From Niebla homalea (lineage: Eukaryota; Ascomycota; Lecanoromycetes; Lecanorales; Ramalinaceae), in assembly GCA_019925105.1 (NCBI GenBank), contig JAHGAU010000001.1, positions 2,542,001 to 2,606,000 on the forward strand: DNA of 64,000 nt, given 5' to 3'. A model generated the notes under the pieces. It had not been told where the DNA came from. It was given only the letters and a program-made list of their open reading frames with translations, and did no database searches. The position numbers were made by a program, and so were the translations under genes. Positions 34,801 through 46,362 of the stretch are shown piece after piece. How positions within the stretch are numbered: position 1 is the first letter of the stretch; every line of letters begins with the position of its first letter.

Positions 34801-36919
34801 TGCGCGAGAGCTTTTCAATCTGTTACAGTTCCTTGATCCGAAGGAGGATGCCCAGGCCATGGAGGAACAATACGCTGACTTGGACCCCGAGAAAGTCAAG
34901 GAATTGCACGACAAGTTGAAGCCTATATTCCTCCGTCGAACTAAAGCCCAGGTTCTCACATTCCTTCCTCCAATGGCCCAGATCATCGTACCGGTTTCTT
35001 TGTCCATATTGCAAAAGAAGCTGTATAGGTCTATCTTGGCCAAAAACCCGGAGCTAATCAAATCAATCATCGGAGCAAGCGCAAGGAACCTGAAGCAGAC
35101 CGACCGGGCCAATTTGAACAATATCCTTATGCAGCTCAGAAAATGCCTTTGCCATCCTTTCGTCTACAGTCGACAGATTGAGGAGAGAAGCAGAGACCCT
35201 ATGGTCTCACATAGGAATCTGGTGGACGCCTCCTCTAAGCTTCAGCTCCTTGAGATCATGTTGCCAATGCTTCAAGATAGAGGTCACCGAGTCCTCATCT
35301 TTAGCCAATTTCTAGATATGCTGGACATGGTCGAGGATTTCCTTGACGGTCTTGGTCTATTACATCAACGACTCGATGGTAGCGTGAATGCACTGGAGAA
35401 ACAGAGAAGGATTGATGAGTTCAATGCACCGGACTCCAACCTCTTTGCCTTCCTGCTGTCCACACGAGCTGGTGGTGTCGGTATCAACCTTGCGACTGCT
35501 GATACGGTCATTATCCTTGATCCGGACTTTAATCCTCACCAAGATATCCAGGCTCTGTCTCGAGCGCATCGAATTGGTCAAAAGAAGAAAGTCTTGGTGT
35601 TCCAGCTGACAACGCGATCGACCGCAGAGGAAAAGATCATGCAGATTGGCAAGAAGAAGATGCTGTTGGATCACGTACTCATTGAGCAGATGGATGCCGA
35701 TGACGATGCAGGTATGGATCTAGAGTCGATATTGCGTCACGGCACAGAAGCAATCTTCGCCGATGATAAAGCCGATGATATCAGGTACGACGAGGCATCA
35801 ATTGACAAGCTCTTGGACCGCACTCAGATCGAAGACACACAAGCCGACAAAGATAAGTCCGCCGAGTCCCAATTCAGCTTCGCCAAGGTGTGGGTCAATG
35901 CCAAGGGATCGCTCGAAGAAGGTATGAATGACGAGCCAGAGGGAAGACCAGATCCATCTCTGTGGGACAAGATTCTCAAACAGCGGGAACAGGAGGCCGC
36001 AGAAGAAGCCGCTATGCGTGAGAAAGAGTTTGGCAGGGGCCGACGCAAGCGGGAGACAGTCGACTACGCCTTGGAGGGTGATGGAGACGACAGATCTCCA
36101 AGACCCAAGACCAACAACAAGCGTCCCAGGGACTCTGACAGTGACACTGATTTCCAAGCGCCGGACGAAGACAGTGACGACGCGGATATGCCGGACGCCG
36201 ATGGAGATGAAGACGCCTCGAAGGAACTCGCGAATCAAGAACCCAAAGACCGCAGCCGTGGCATGCTCGCCTCCCCCACGGACCGCGGCTTCAGACGTGC
36301 CGAAATGCCTCTCTTCACCCCCCGCGCACCTATGCTCCCCAGTGGCCACCGCGCCGGCTCCGCCGGAAGCGACGACGGTCAATATCACCCCTGCATCGCC
36401 TGTGGCGGCACCCACGACACCGGCTACTGCCCCCTCAAGATCGCCGGTGTTGAACATTGCAACCTCTGCGGGCTGGCCCACTACGGCGTCCAGCGCACGT
36501 GCCCACATTTCAGCTCCGTCACCCAGCTGCGAGCTATGGTCGAGGCGATCAAGCAGAGCCCCGAGTCCGCGGAATTGAAGGAAATGGCGAAACGTCGGAT
36601 AGTGGGGATCATTGGCGATTTGAATCAGAGGAAGAGGAAGAAGCAGGAGGCGAAGACGAGTCGGCCGAATGGTGCTGGTGCTGGTGGTAATGGGCCGTTG
36701 ATGACAAATCGGCCGCTGCCTCCGGCGAACATCAGGCCGGCGCAGAATGGGCACGCGAGTGGTGGGGAGAGGAGGCAGCAGAATGGGGATGTCAGGTCCA
36801 ACCATTTCCCCTATGATGCGGTGCAGGTGAGGCAGGAGAACCGTGGTGTTGGGGCGGTGACGGCAGGGTATCCTGAGCACTTGGAAAAGGCATTTGCAGA
36901 GGCCAGGGGAATCGTTTGA
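31846..36919 (+). CDS. SNF2-family chromatin remodeller, Mit1/CHD-like
   Basis: Exons 31846-32211 and 32447-36919 (235-nt intron); 1612 aa. A Ser/Arg-rich basic region with an AT-hook-like segment (RKRGRPRGSG) precedes a Cys-rich PHD-type region from ~358 (CQTCDVCYEVGDN, MIYCQGCTLSYHQKCL, CFTCKVTGPSC). Chromodomain-like segments follow (~545-700: EYLVKWKKLPHTKIMW, ALVKFKGLGYEDVVW). The ATPase has ILADEMGLGKTIQ (Walker A, ~766), VVDEGQRLKND (Walker B, ~870, DEGQ in place of DEAH), LMTGTPLQNNARELFNLLQF and helicase C (STRAGGVGINLATADTVI, LSRAHRIGQ). The C-terminus has a second Cys/His cluster (CIACGGTHDTGYC, CNLCGLAHYG). This order resembles fission yeast Mit1 of the SHREC silencing complex. 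Nuclear nucleosome remodelling is inferred. Confidence 0.88.
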
Positions 36920-37583
36920 TTGCAGCGAGCTCAGATTCTTGCATGGGGGGGAGGGGAAAATGTTGCTTTTGCCAATACACCACCAGATGGCATTGAGGCG
37001 TCTGGCAGAGGCATACTGAATCGGGGCGGTGGTGTTACTGGCGGTCAATTTCCAGCACTCTCGGCTGACGGGTGAAATCCCTTGCGCTACAATTGCCCCC
37101 TTTCGGTGGTTCGTCAATCATAGATCAGCTCTGGGAAGCATGGCTTTGAGCATTTTCTCCGAGTCAAACCAACTGAGCTTAGCACACCATTCACATATTC
37201 TAATTAGTGTTGACTGCAAGAACGACGTGAGTCCTTTGTTATCAGTGTTACTGCAATGAAAATGGCCGTCTCTTACATTGAGACGGACGCAGTCACCGCT
37301 CCAGAGCGGCGCCTCTTGATGCACTTTCTCTTCTTGAAGTTGATGATCATGTGACTCTTCCAGACTGACGCACCCAGAGACTTAATTTCTCAAACGGTAA
37401 GTTGCAGGGGGATGGACACCTCGGACAATCAGCACTTGCAAGGGTTGAGAGCCTTAAAACATGTTTCTTGCTTTTTCCCCCTCTCCTTTCAGGAGAAGAT
37501 TGGCTATAATGCTACAGCCCATGATCCCACGTATCAGATGTTCTCCATTATCATCACCTCTCTCTCTCTCTCTCTCTCTTAAA
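36920..37583. other. Convergent intergenic, 664 bp
   Basis: Contains a (CT)n run near 37559-37578. Nothing else supported. Confidence 0.5.
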
Positions 37584-39289
37584 TTACATCAACCTCATCG
37601 TGGCATTATTCGCCGCATCATTCGGATCCGTCGTGAAACTGCTCACCTCGCTCAAACTGCCAATCCTGCCCAGCAAGAACTCCAGCTGCCGATAGGCCGC
37701 GCTCGGCGCATACTGCGGTACCATGTGCCCGCTCAATACCGTATACACGAAAGTCAAACCTCGCTCCGTGTGCGTGGTTCCGAACACCCCCGCCCCCGCT
37801 AAAGTGCTGGGGTCTTCGAGCGTGTGGTAGGGCACGTAGAACTCGTCGGCGGGCTGGGACTGGAAACCTTGGGCGCCGTTCCATGTCATGTTCTGGATCA
37901 TGAGTAAAGTGCCGTTGGCGATGAGGATGTAGTCGAGCGCGCCGTGGCCGATGATGGTGCGGTTGAGGCGTTCGATGACTGAGGGTAGGACGGAGAGGCC
38001 GCTGGGGGGCGAGTTGTCCGTTTCGAGCACACCGGGGGAGCATTCTTCCCATTCCATGACGGGAGCGTTGATGGCCTGTTGCACGTCCGTGCGGTTGAAG
38101 TAGATTTCTGCGCCAGTGGGGAGGTAGTCAAAAGAGCCCGGGAAACCGAGGACATCCCAAAGTAAAGGGCAGGTAGTGGCGATTTGATAGATGTCGAAGC
38201 AGGGGTTGATGAGGGAGACGGCGTTGAGGATGTCGTCCCAGAGGTCGCACTTGTCGGTCGTGTCATTGGAGGTTGGGGGGCTTGGTAAGGGTCCTGGTGG
38301 TGGATATACAAGGTATTTGTTGAGGAAGTCGGTGTAGCCGCAGGAGTCGGCGGTGGTATGGATGTAATCCGTGAATGACTTGTTGAAGGAGAACAAGGGG
38401 GCATATGCGTCTACGTAGGCGGCTGCGGGAATCTGCTCTTGAACGGCTTCTGTGCTGGTGCTAGGATCGTAGATCATGATCGCCTCGACATCGTAGTACT
38501 CGGTGTTGTTGGCGTTCAACATGGCGTCGGCAATGTATGGCACGTAATAGCCAGCATAGCTCTCACCGGTAACAAAGACCTTCCTATTTGTCAAGCCGAA
38601 TGTGTCCAAAAAGTTCCTGAAGAACCCCAAAAACTGCGCCGCGACCATGGTCTCATCGGTGGCGTCCGGTTTCCCTTGAGAGAAGCCTGTCCCAACCGGC
38701 TGTTCAACCCAGACCATGTTGGTCAAATTTCGCCAGGTCCACGGGTTCGCTACTGGTGCAAAGGTACCATAGTCCCACAGGAACGGACCGTTTTCTTGAA
38801 GGAGTCCTTCAAGGGAGCTGCAGCCAGGTCCCCCGTTCAACCATACAGTAATCTCGTCGTTGGCCGCTGGATTGTCAGACGGAAAGTACCAAAAGTAGAG
38901 CTGGCGGGTCTCATTGGCGTCGGATGAGATGGGCAGAAGACCGGCGTACGATTCACCAATATCAAACTATGACAATTCAGCAGCTTCAGCTCACACGGTT
39001 AATGGCAATTGTCGTACAGAAACATCTGGTATTTTGGTACCATCGACCACGAATTCTGCACAAATCAGACTCGATACATCCAAGGCAGAGCAGCTTCTAT
39101 TTACTCACTGGCCGCATTCGTCGTAGGCGCGCGTCTGCTTAATGGCGGCGATGAAGGCTTGTGGGTTTCTGGCTTTCTAGGAGCTATACGGGGAGCTGGC
39201 TTCGGCAGGGTTTTGCCAACGTGAGCTGCACTTCGAGCTGTCACGGAGCAAGCTGCTCCAAGCAGAGCAAGGCAAAGCGAAAGATGCAT
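37584..39289 (-). CDS. Secreted serine carboxypeptidase (S10)
   Basis: Three exons: 39289-39109, 39055-39018, 38966-37584 (introns 53 and 51 nt); 533 aa. Residues 1-~19 (MHLSLCLALLGAACSVTARS) are a signal peptide; a Pro/Lys/Arg-rich propeptide ending SRRAPTTNA follows. Exon 2 is a 38-nt micro-exon (KFVVDGTKIPDVS). Exon 3 gives FDIGESYAGLLPIS, WLNGGPGCSSLEG (oxyanion), VWVEQPVGTGFSQG, TGESYAGYYVPY (catalytic Ser) and SGHMVPQYAP (catalytic His). Several NxT/S sites fit secretion. S10 enzymes remove C-terminal residues at acid pH. It lies in tandem with the sedolisin gene, same strand, 632 bp between them. Confidence 0.92.
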
Positions 39290-39921
39290 CTTGAGTAGGG
39301 AGAAAAGACAGGCAAAGGATAAAGGAAGAGTAAAGGTGAAAATTGTACTCATGCAAGGGACCGTCCATCTTTAAATTCATCTAGTTTTCATGTTGAATCA
39401 TCACACACACTTCGTGCAGCTAGGCCGCTACGAGCTCTAGCATGTCAAGAGTACATTGCCATTACCAAGACGTGATCTTTGAGAGATCGCTGCTGCAGTC
39501 ACGTAGTGAGGAGGCTTGTGATTGGAGACCCATGTTGCCCTACAATTCTGTCCTTCCCGAGTGGACTTAGCGGTTCCCTTGGCCGCCTGCCAAACACACT
39601 GTTTACGAAAAGCATGGGAGCGAAGGTTGCAACCAGATGCAGTGTGAATAGGATCGTGAAGAGCTATGGCTTGATGAGGAAGGTAGAGAATAGGGCGGAC
39701 AGCGGAGATCGGAGAATGAAGTCATATCAGCGAGGAGAAACTTCGGGAGACCCTATTTGGACTGTACTAGCGTCCGCTGGCTTACTAACGGCGATCTATC
39801 TTATCGACTTAAGAGCGACTTTTGATTGGGCAATGACTCTGTAAGGGTAAGGGAGGCCGGATAATCGGTCACTTTGCTTTTCTCTCACTTTGTTGTCCAA
39901 AATTGCCCAGAGGCACTACTC
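39290..39921. other. Intergenic, 632 bp
   Basis: S10 promoter (AT-rich ttaaattcat near 39371-39380) and sedolisin 3' flank. A 121-aa plus-strand ORF (39479-39844) has no recognisable features and is not called. Confidence 0.5.
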
Positions 39922-41800
39922 CTAAACGGTCTGACTCAAAGCCAGCAAGACCGGGAAATTGGGTGTCCCATATCCAGTTACGGGGTCCCAACCCTTCACC
40001 GCCGCCCATCCAGCATTCGGCACAAATGGCGCCGGCAAGCCAGAGTAAATGTCCGTCCCCGTGCATCCTTTGGACGTCCCATCCACAATGTCTGTCAACC
40101 CACGGTACCCATACTTGTAGATAAAAGGGTTCAAGAAGCCGAGAGGCTTGCGATGCTCCGACAATCTGGCGCTGTTGAGAAGAGACACAATGCCGGCAAA
40201 GGTTGGTGAAGCGGCACTAGTACCGCCAACGCGGATCTCCGTGCCCTGATCGATCACAGTAAAGTTGTAGGCTTGTGCAGCAACGTCCGGAAAACCACGA
40301 CCGGCAGGATTGTAGAGGCCTTTCCAGGTGTCGCCCAGGATATCAAGAAATTCGCTCACTGCATTGTCTTGGTACGAAGGGCGGGTGAAGCGGTCAGAAA
40401 AGCCACCTGATGAGAAGCCAATGGCCTGTTCGGGCTCCACGTGATATGTGCCGCCCACGGAGGTGACATATGGACAAGCTGCAGGGAAGATGGGGAGAAA
40501 TCTTGTAGTATTCTTGCCGTCGTTGGTTTGACACGCGCTTCCCGGTCCAGTGTCTCCACTCGAGAACAAGACCGACACACCCCGAGCTCCAAGCTGGGCG
40601 AACAGGCTGCAGGTCATGTTGGTGTATGGCTCTGGCACACTCTGTTCATCTTCACCATACGACGTGGTAAGAGTGGTCGGAAGCTCGTCATCTGGCAAGC
40701 CTAGGATGTAATGCAGGAAATCGAGGTATGGCTCATTTTGATCGGCTGCCAGGACAGGTTGGTCCAGATCTGGAACCAGCTCACCCAAACCACCAGTCGA
40801 ATAGTAGTAGCCTGGTGTCGGATAGGAAAGCGGATAAGCGTACTGTGCGTCCAGGTTTGCTTCGACGTCGTCATCCACCGTGTCGTCTTGTGTCGCGAGT
40901 CCGCCATTGATCAGAACGTAGGTGAAGTTCTCGTTCGCGGCATACGGTGCATACTGCTCAGTGAATGCCGCAAAGTCTGCGAATTTGGCATATTCTTTCA
41001 GATAGCCACAGATGCCTATTCGTCCGCCTGCGCTTTCTTAGTATTGACTGCAGAGTCATGGTGCAAGTCTTACCATTCTTGTCACTGCCACGGAAGTTGC
41101 CAACATGATACAGATCACGAAGACACTGAGGCGTGATCGTGGTATTGCAAAATGAAACGTTCAGATTCGAGCTTGGGTACTGGTGGAGATCCTGGTGGGA
41201 CGGCCCGATTTCGAAATGCTCCCAGACTGTAGAGCGCTGAGGTTGAATTTGTCCAAATCTTGTAGTAGGCTGGATCATGTGGATGTACTGATGCAGGTGA
41301 GCTGGGACCGAGTATCGGAGTGTTCTGATTCGCTCGATGTCTGCCAATTCATTATGATAATAGTGGAATCGGGTGTTGAGCAGTTTCTCGGCGTGCCTTG
41401 TAAAGACATAGAAGTTGATCCAATCCCCATCATCCTCAATGTGAGAAGGTGGTACCCCGCGTGATAGCAGCCACTCTTGGATACTACGAGATGCATCCTC
41501 GCTCGGCTTTAGCATAGACTTTAGCTCATCGCGTTTCATGTGCTGCCCATAGCTCTCGTGGTCAGGATCGCTGATGGCCAGGAGATGCTGCTCAAAATCA
41601 AAAGCATGCTCTTGCTTGATGGCAACGCGAAAGCGGAGGAGCTGGTCGGCAACTGGGGCTCGACTCTGCTTCCATCCTGCAGGAGTTTGCCCTAAGTCTT
41701 CCAGTGGGATGAGTTTAGAAGCTTGTGCTGGAATCGCTTGCACGTATGTGGCAAGAGCAAGAAGGGCAAAGGCGCTCTTGAGGCACAGGGAAGACAGCAT
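39922..41800 (-). CDS. Secreted sedolisin / tripeptidyl-peptidase (S53)
   Basis: Two exons: 41800-41074 and 41027-39922 (46-nt intron, join [13 protein letters not shown]); 610 aa. Signal peptide [20 protein letters not shown]; then a pro-kumamolisin domain ([37 protein letters not shown]). The catalytic domain has the S53 Glu/Asp pair in [39 protein letters not shown], the catalytic Ser in [12 protein letters not shown] and a C-terminal Asp Ca-binding region (LTDIVDGTS). These enzymes cut tripeptides from N-termini at acid pH and complement S10 carboxypeptidases. Ten or so N-glycosylation sites fit export. Confidence 0.93.
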
Positions 41801-42663
41801 GATGCATAGAGATAGGGAAATTCTTGAGGAGTGAGAGGAAATACACAGTATCTGCAAGGGGTGCCGCCTCTTTTATGCTTGAGAAGTACTGATTCCCCGC
41901 CATCTGGCTCCCTTGAACAGGCCATTGGAAGATCAATGCTTGTAAGCTCTCGCACTTGAGCTTCCTGATTAGGTTGCGAAAGGGATGCAGCTGCATTAAC
42001 TAGATCTGCGCGTGGGATGACAGATTCTCAATTGGCCATGTTCCCGAGCATCAAGTCGCAAAACAAAGCACTGAATACAAGCCCAAAGCAAATGTGAATT
42101 TTGGTCGTGAATGTTTCATGAAAGTCGAATGCAACGAGCGCTTCCCCATGACATTGGGAAGACGGCTGGTTTGAGGATCTCAAGCTGACACGAGAAGTGC
42201 TTGTCACCCAGCAGAGAGAGAATTAACGTAATTTTTAGCACAGCATCGTCGCACAGGCTGCATGATCTAGAGCTCGATATGGGAACTCCATTCCGTAGCC
42301 TTTGTAATTGAGCTGCACCTCAATCCTTGGTCAATCGGCTAATGGTTGCATCTGTTCAAGCCTCTTCGAGCAGGTAGACGGACGATGGTAGTATCATTGC
42401 GGAATATACTTGATTCTCCTCGAGTAGATAGCATAGTAGGCTCGAGGTCCAGGTTGTGCGCAGCACTATAATTGATGTTCATGTTTGTGAAGGAGAAGGT
42501 ACTCCACTGACGAAGGCTCACAATCATGGAGCACGTGATCGCACCATTTTGGGCCCGCAATTACATCATTGCCCACTGTCTTTCCGAAGATTGAGCATAC
42601 AAGTTGCAATTAGACTCACACTACCTCGAATCCCAGAAAGTTTCTCACGAAGTCATCTACATC
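41801..42663. other. Intergenic, 863 bp
   Basis: Divergent promoters of the sedolisin and the small protein. No supported ORF. Confidence 0.5.
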
Positions 42664-43123
42664 ATGTCTAAAGAATACGAAGGGCAGGATCCTCTCGTGC
42701 TGGCCCAACAGGCAGAGCGTGACCTCAACTCGCATGGAGCCAAGAAAGGTCTCAGCTCTTCAGATTCCGGTAAAAGTCTAGAGATCCCGATCATGTTGAC
42801 CATGATCTGATTTTGACAGCCACCGAGTCGGGAATAGACGCGGCGGCAGTGAACAAGTACCCCGGGGGCGAAGTGAAGATCGGGTCAGCAGCATCGGGCG
42901 CTGGGGACAACCGTGAGATTCCTGTTGAAGAAGGTGGGGATATCAGCAACAGGGGAACGTGAGCATGATCATAAAGCCACCCTGATATACAAGGTACTAA
43001 GGCATATGCAGTGCGACCAAAGCGCGTGACTTTGAGGGAGCTGGAGGACCTGAGACGAAACAGGCACTCAATGAGATAGAGCGGCCAGGAGACGACGATG
43101 TAAGAGGCAACATCAGGAACTGA
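42664..43123 (+). CDS. Small conserved fungal protein, 118 aa
   Basis: Three short exons: 42664-42769, 42820-42958, 43012-43123 (introns 50 and 53 nt; both GT-AG), 357 nt in all. Starts MSKEYEGQDPLVLAQQAERD, then GSAASGAGDNREIPVEEGG and DFEGAGGPE, ending PGDDDVRGNIRN. It is hydrophilic, without signal peptide or membrane segment. I have a sense that similar short proteins with the DFEGxGGPE and PGDDDVR blocks recur in Pezizomycotina, but their function is unknown to me. No exon is long enough to stand out by ORF length alone; the evidence is that all junctions keep frame. Confidence 0.72.
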
Positions 43124-43247
43124 GTGAGAACGGTTGAGGCATCTAAAGAGATGCAATGTGCCCTCCAATGAATACCATCCAACAGAATGGCTTCTGACAG
43201 CAGTCGAGCAGAGCCGAACGAGTGCTAAATCAAGCAAGCAAAGCTTC

Positions 43248-44558
43248 TCACGATTTCTGCTTGCTAGCGGCCTCCTCATCAATTATCATAACCTCCAGAT
43301 CTTTCGATGCCAGCCATTCCTTAACACTGGTCATTATCTCGTCCAAACTATTTCCACCTTCTAGTACATCGTCCAGCCTGTTGAGCGTGATTCCACTCCT
43401 GTGATCCGTGACCCTCTGCTGTTGCCAATTGTATGTCCGGATCTTGTCGCCTCTGCTCGTGCGTTTCACACCAGCGTTGATTCTCATGGCCGCCATTTCC
43501 TCTTCTCGCGCCTCTCGACGTGCTTGAGCCAGCCTTGCCCTTAAGAGTTGCCAGGCGCTAGCCCTGTTCGAATGTTGCGATCTCGATTCTTGCATGGAGA
43601 CCACGGTGCCCGTTGGGATATGGGTCAAGCGAATCGCCGAATCAGTCTTGTTGACGTGCTGACCCCCTGCACCACTCGCCCGCATCGTGTCCGTTCGAAC
43701 GTCCTGTGGATTGACGTAATAGTCGCTGTTCGGATCGTTAAAGTCGTTGGGATTATCCTGTGCAACCTCGCTGGGAAAATTCGGCAGGACCAGGACAGAG
43801 ACTGCACTTGTGTGTGTGCGGCCCTTGGTTTCTGTTGCCGGGACTCGTTGGACTCTATGTACGCCAGCTTCGCCCCGGAACTTTTCGTAGGAGCCTGGGC
43901 TCAGTATCTCAATGACGGCTTCTTGAATCTGATCCTCCGCGCCAACGGATGGGGTTGAGTCAAGGCTCAAGACCTTGCATTGAAGGCCATTCGCCTTGCA
44001 GTATCCTTGATACATTCGCAAGAGATCGTTAACAAATAGTGCTGCTTCATCGCCGCCAGCACCGGGGCGAAGCTCGAGAAGACAAGGAAGATGAGCAAAG
44101 GGATGTACAGGTATCAACGATCTCTTGAGGTCGACAGACAGGGCTCCAAGGTCTTTTGTAGCCTGGGGGATATCTTCCGTAGCTAGGGAACGTAATTCAG
44201 GATCTGTCGATGGCTCCCTGATCATTTGCTGAAGCTCTGAAAGGGCCTATACAGCTTTAGAAATTGCAACACATCTTAAGGAGGAACTGACATTGTATGC
44301 CTTCTCCCATGACTTCCAAGACTCCGCTATACCGGATATAGATCCAATTTTCTTGGCTATTTCGGTGTCATATTCGCCGTCAAGCTGGCTTGAGAGCTTC
44401 GAATGCTCAGCCGCCAAGGCCCGCGCTCGTCCGAGGAGAGCATCAGGGATGGGAGCATTAGGATAAGTGCCTGAGCTCTGCCAACGGGCGAGACATCGAA
44501 GATTTTGGCGATATGTGCCGGCTGCAAATTTCCGTATCACCCATGGTCTACTCAACAT
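43248..44558 (-). CDS. MRF1: Mitochondrial peptide chain release factor 1
   Basis: Two exons: 44558-44292 and 44246-43248 (45-nt intron, GTCAGT...TATAG); 421 aa. An Arg-rich presequence (MLSRPWVIRKFAAGTYRQNL) starts at the first ATG in frame. The class I RF core has ELRPGAGGDEAALF, GVHRVQRVPATE, and MRASGAGGQHVNKTDSAIRL with the GGQ motif that triggers peptide release. A peptide-anticodon loop lies before it (GLQCKVLSLDSTPS region is domain 2). It ends mitochondrial translation at UAA/UAG. Divergent from ARP1, 309 bp between starts. The join K-A-Y-N|A-L-S is in phase 0. Confidence 0.92.
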
Positions 44559-44867
44559 ACTACGACCAAATCGACGGTAAAAGGAGCATTTCCGGTACAA
44601 GAATGATAGAAAAGCGGAAAAGGGCCGCACTCCGCGTTCTCTAGACCCTTCGCGTGTCTCCGCTATTCTGATATTGAAATGTTTTGCATGGACTTCAGAA
44701 ATCCCTCTTCACGCTTCTGGCCCCTGCTTGTCTAACGCATCTTTCGCACTACAAGATCAGAAAATTATGCAGAAAAGATGACACTCACCCACCGTTCATC
44801 ACGACTTGCTCTCCGCTGATTATAGCACCTTGTTCTCCCGCTTCCTCCAGTCCACCTCCCCTCGCAA
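44559..44867. promoter_or_regulatory. Divergent promoter, MRF1 / ARP1
   Basis: 309 bp between two outward-facing start codons must hold both promoters. No specific box recognised. Confidence 0.5.
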
Positions 44868-46010
44868 ATGGCAGACACATTACACAATGCCCCTATAGTC
44901 CTCGACAACGGCTCAGGTACGATCCGGGCCGGTTTTGCGGGCGAAGACCTCCCCAAATGCACTTTCCCCTCCTTCGTTGGGCGGCCCAAACACCTGCGCG
45001 TGCTCGCCGGAGCTCTAGAAGGCGACGTCTTCATCGGACAGCGGGCACAGGAACTCCGGGGGTTGCTCAAGATACGATACCCCTTGGAGCACGGCATCGT
45101 CACCGATTGGGACGACATGGAGCGGATCTGGCAGTTCGTGTACGGGGAGGAACTGAAGACGATGAGCGAGGAGCACCCCGTTCTGCTCACGGAACCGCCG
45201 CTCAACCCGCGCTCCAACCGCGACACCGCCGCCCAGATCCTCTTCGAGACGTTCAATGTTCCCGCTCTCTATACCTCCATCCAAGCGGTTCTCTCCCTCT
45301 ATGCCTCCGGCCGCACCACGGGCGTCGTCCTCGATGCGGGCGACGGCGTCTCGCATGCGGTACCTGTGTATGAAGGATTCGCGATGCCGAGCTCGATACG
45401 GCGGATCGATATTGCGGGAAGGGACGTGACGGAGTATTTGCAGCTGCTGTTGCGGAAAAGTGGGTATGTGTTTAGCACGTCGGCGGAGAAGGAGGTGGTG
45501 AGGATGATGAAGGAGAAGGTTGGGTATGTGACGCAGGACCCGAGAAAGGAAGACAAGGAGTGGACTCAATTGGGAGGTAGAGGGGAAGGGAAGGTCGCGG
45601 AGTATGTGCTGCCGGACGGGCAGAAGATGAAGGTCGGACCGGAGCGGTGGAGAGCTCCTGAGATCCTCTTCGATCCGGAGATTATTGGGTCTGAGTACCC
45701 GGGGGTACATCAGATTGTGGTGGATGCCATCAACAGGACCGACATGGATTTGAGGAAGAACCTGTTTGGCAACATAGTGTTGTCAGGGGGTTCGACGATG
45801 ACGAAAGGATTTGGGGACCGGCTTCTGCACGAGGTACAGAGGCTGGCCGTCAAGGACATGAGGATAAAGATTTTCGCACCTCCGGAGAGAAAGTACAGCA
45901 CGTGGATTGGTGGTAGCATTTTGGCTGGCCTGAGTACATTCCGCAAGATGTGGGTGAATATGGACGACTGGCACGAGAATCCAGAGATCATACACACGAA
46001 GTTCAATTGA
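44868..46010 (+). CDS. ARP1: Actin-related protein 1 (centractin), dynactin filament
   Basis: Single exon, 380 aa, normal length. Actin-fold signatures: [20 protein letters not shown] (phosphate 1), [57 protein letters not shown] (phosphate 2), [18 protein letters not shown] (adenosine) and [20 protein letters not shown]. The Arp1-type replacements compared with actin ([24 protein letters not shown]) favour centractin. It builds the short filament of dynactin, which tethers cargo to dynein; in filamentous fungi this is needed for nuclear movement. Intron-free, unlike most neighbours. Confidence 0.93.
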   Translation: MADTLHNAPIVLDNGSGTIRAGFAGEDLPKCTFPSFVGRPKHLRVLAGALEGDVFIGQRAQELRGLLKIRYPLEHGIVTDWDDMERIWQFVYGEELKTMSEEHPVLLTEPPLNPRSNRDTAAQILFETFNVPALYTSIQAVLSLYASGRTTGVVLDAGDGVSHAVPVYEGFAMPSSIRRIDIAGRDVTEYLQLLLRKSGYVFSTSAEKEVVRMMKEKVGYVTQDPRKEDKEWTQLGGRGEGKVAEYVLPDGQKMKVGPERWRAPEILFDPEIIGSEYPGVHQIVVDAINRTDMDLRKNLFGNIVLSGGSTMTKGFGDRLLHEVQRLAVKDMRIKIFAPPERKYSTWIGGSILAGLSTFRKMWVNMDDWHENPEIIHTKFN

Positions 46011-46362
46011 GAGAAGCGCCTCCTTTCGAGATACCCCATTGTACTTTACAATTGTAGTCAAAAGTGGAAAAGACATGACTCGTCCTGGCCCAGTAGAAGT
46101 ATTTGAATGCCAAGAAGCAAACCCCAACAAAGCAGACATCACTGATCCAAATTGTTGTTTGAAGATCATCCATTCCATGAGGCACTATATACAGTGAATG
46201 CTGTTGCCACGAACAACAACACGCCGAAATCACCATGGTGGGGGTATACCCAGAACTCCATGTCGCCAACCCTCCAAAAAAAACCCCCCCAAAAACCCAA
46301 AAACCAAAAAAAATCACTTTTAATGCCTCCCAGAAAAGTTCTCCATCCCAAAAATCCCAAGC
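46011..46362. other. Convergent intergenic, 352 bp
   Basis: Contains A/C homopolymer stretches (46275-46318: runs of A and of eight C). Nothing else supported. Confidence 0.5.

Noticed and set aside
35798..37117. 439-aa minus-strand ORF
   Set aside because: Antisense of the remodeller's C-terminal part; no recognisable feature.
39479..39844. 121-aa plus-strand ORF between the peptidase genes
   Set aside because: No domain, signal or conserved-looking block; lies over promoter and 3' flank.
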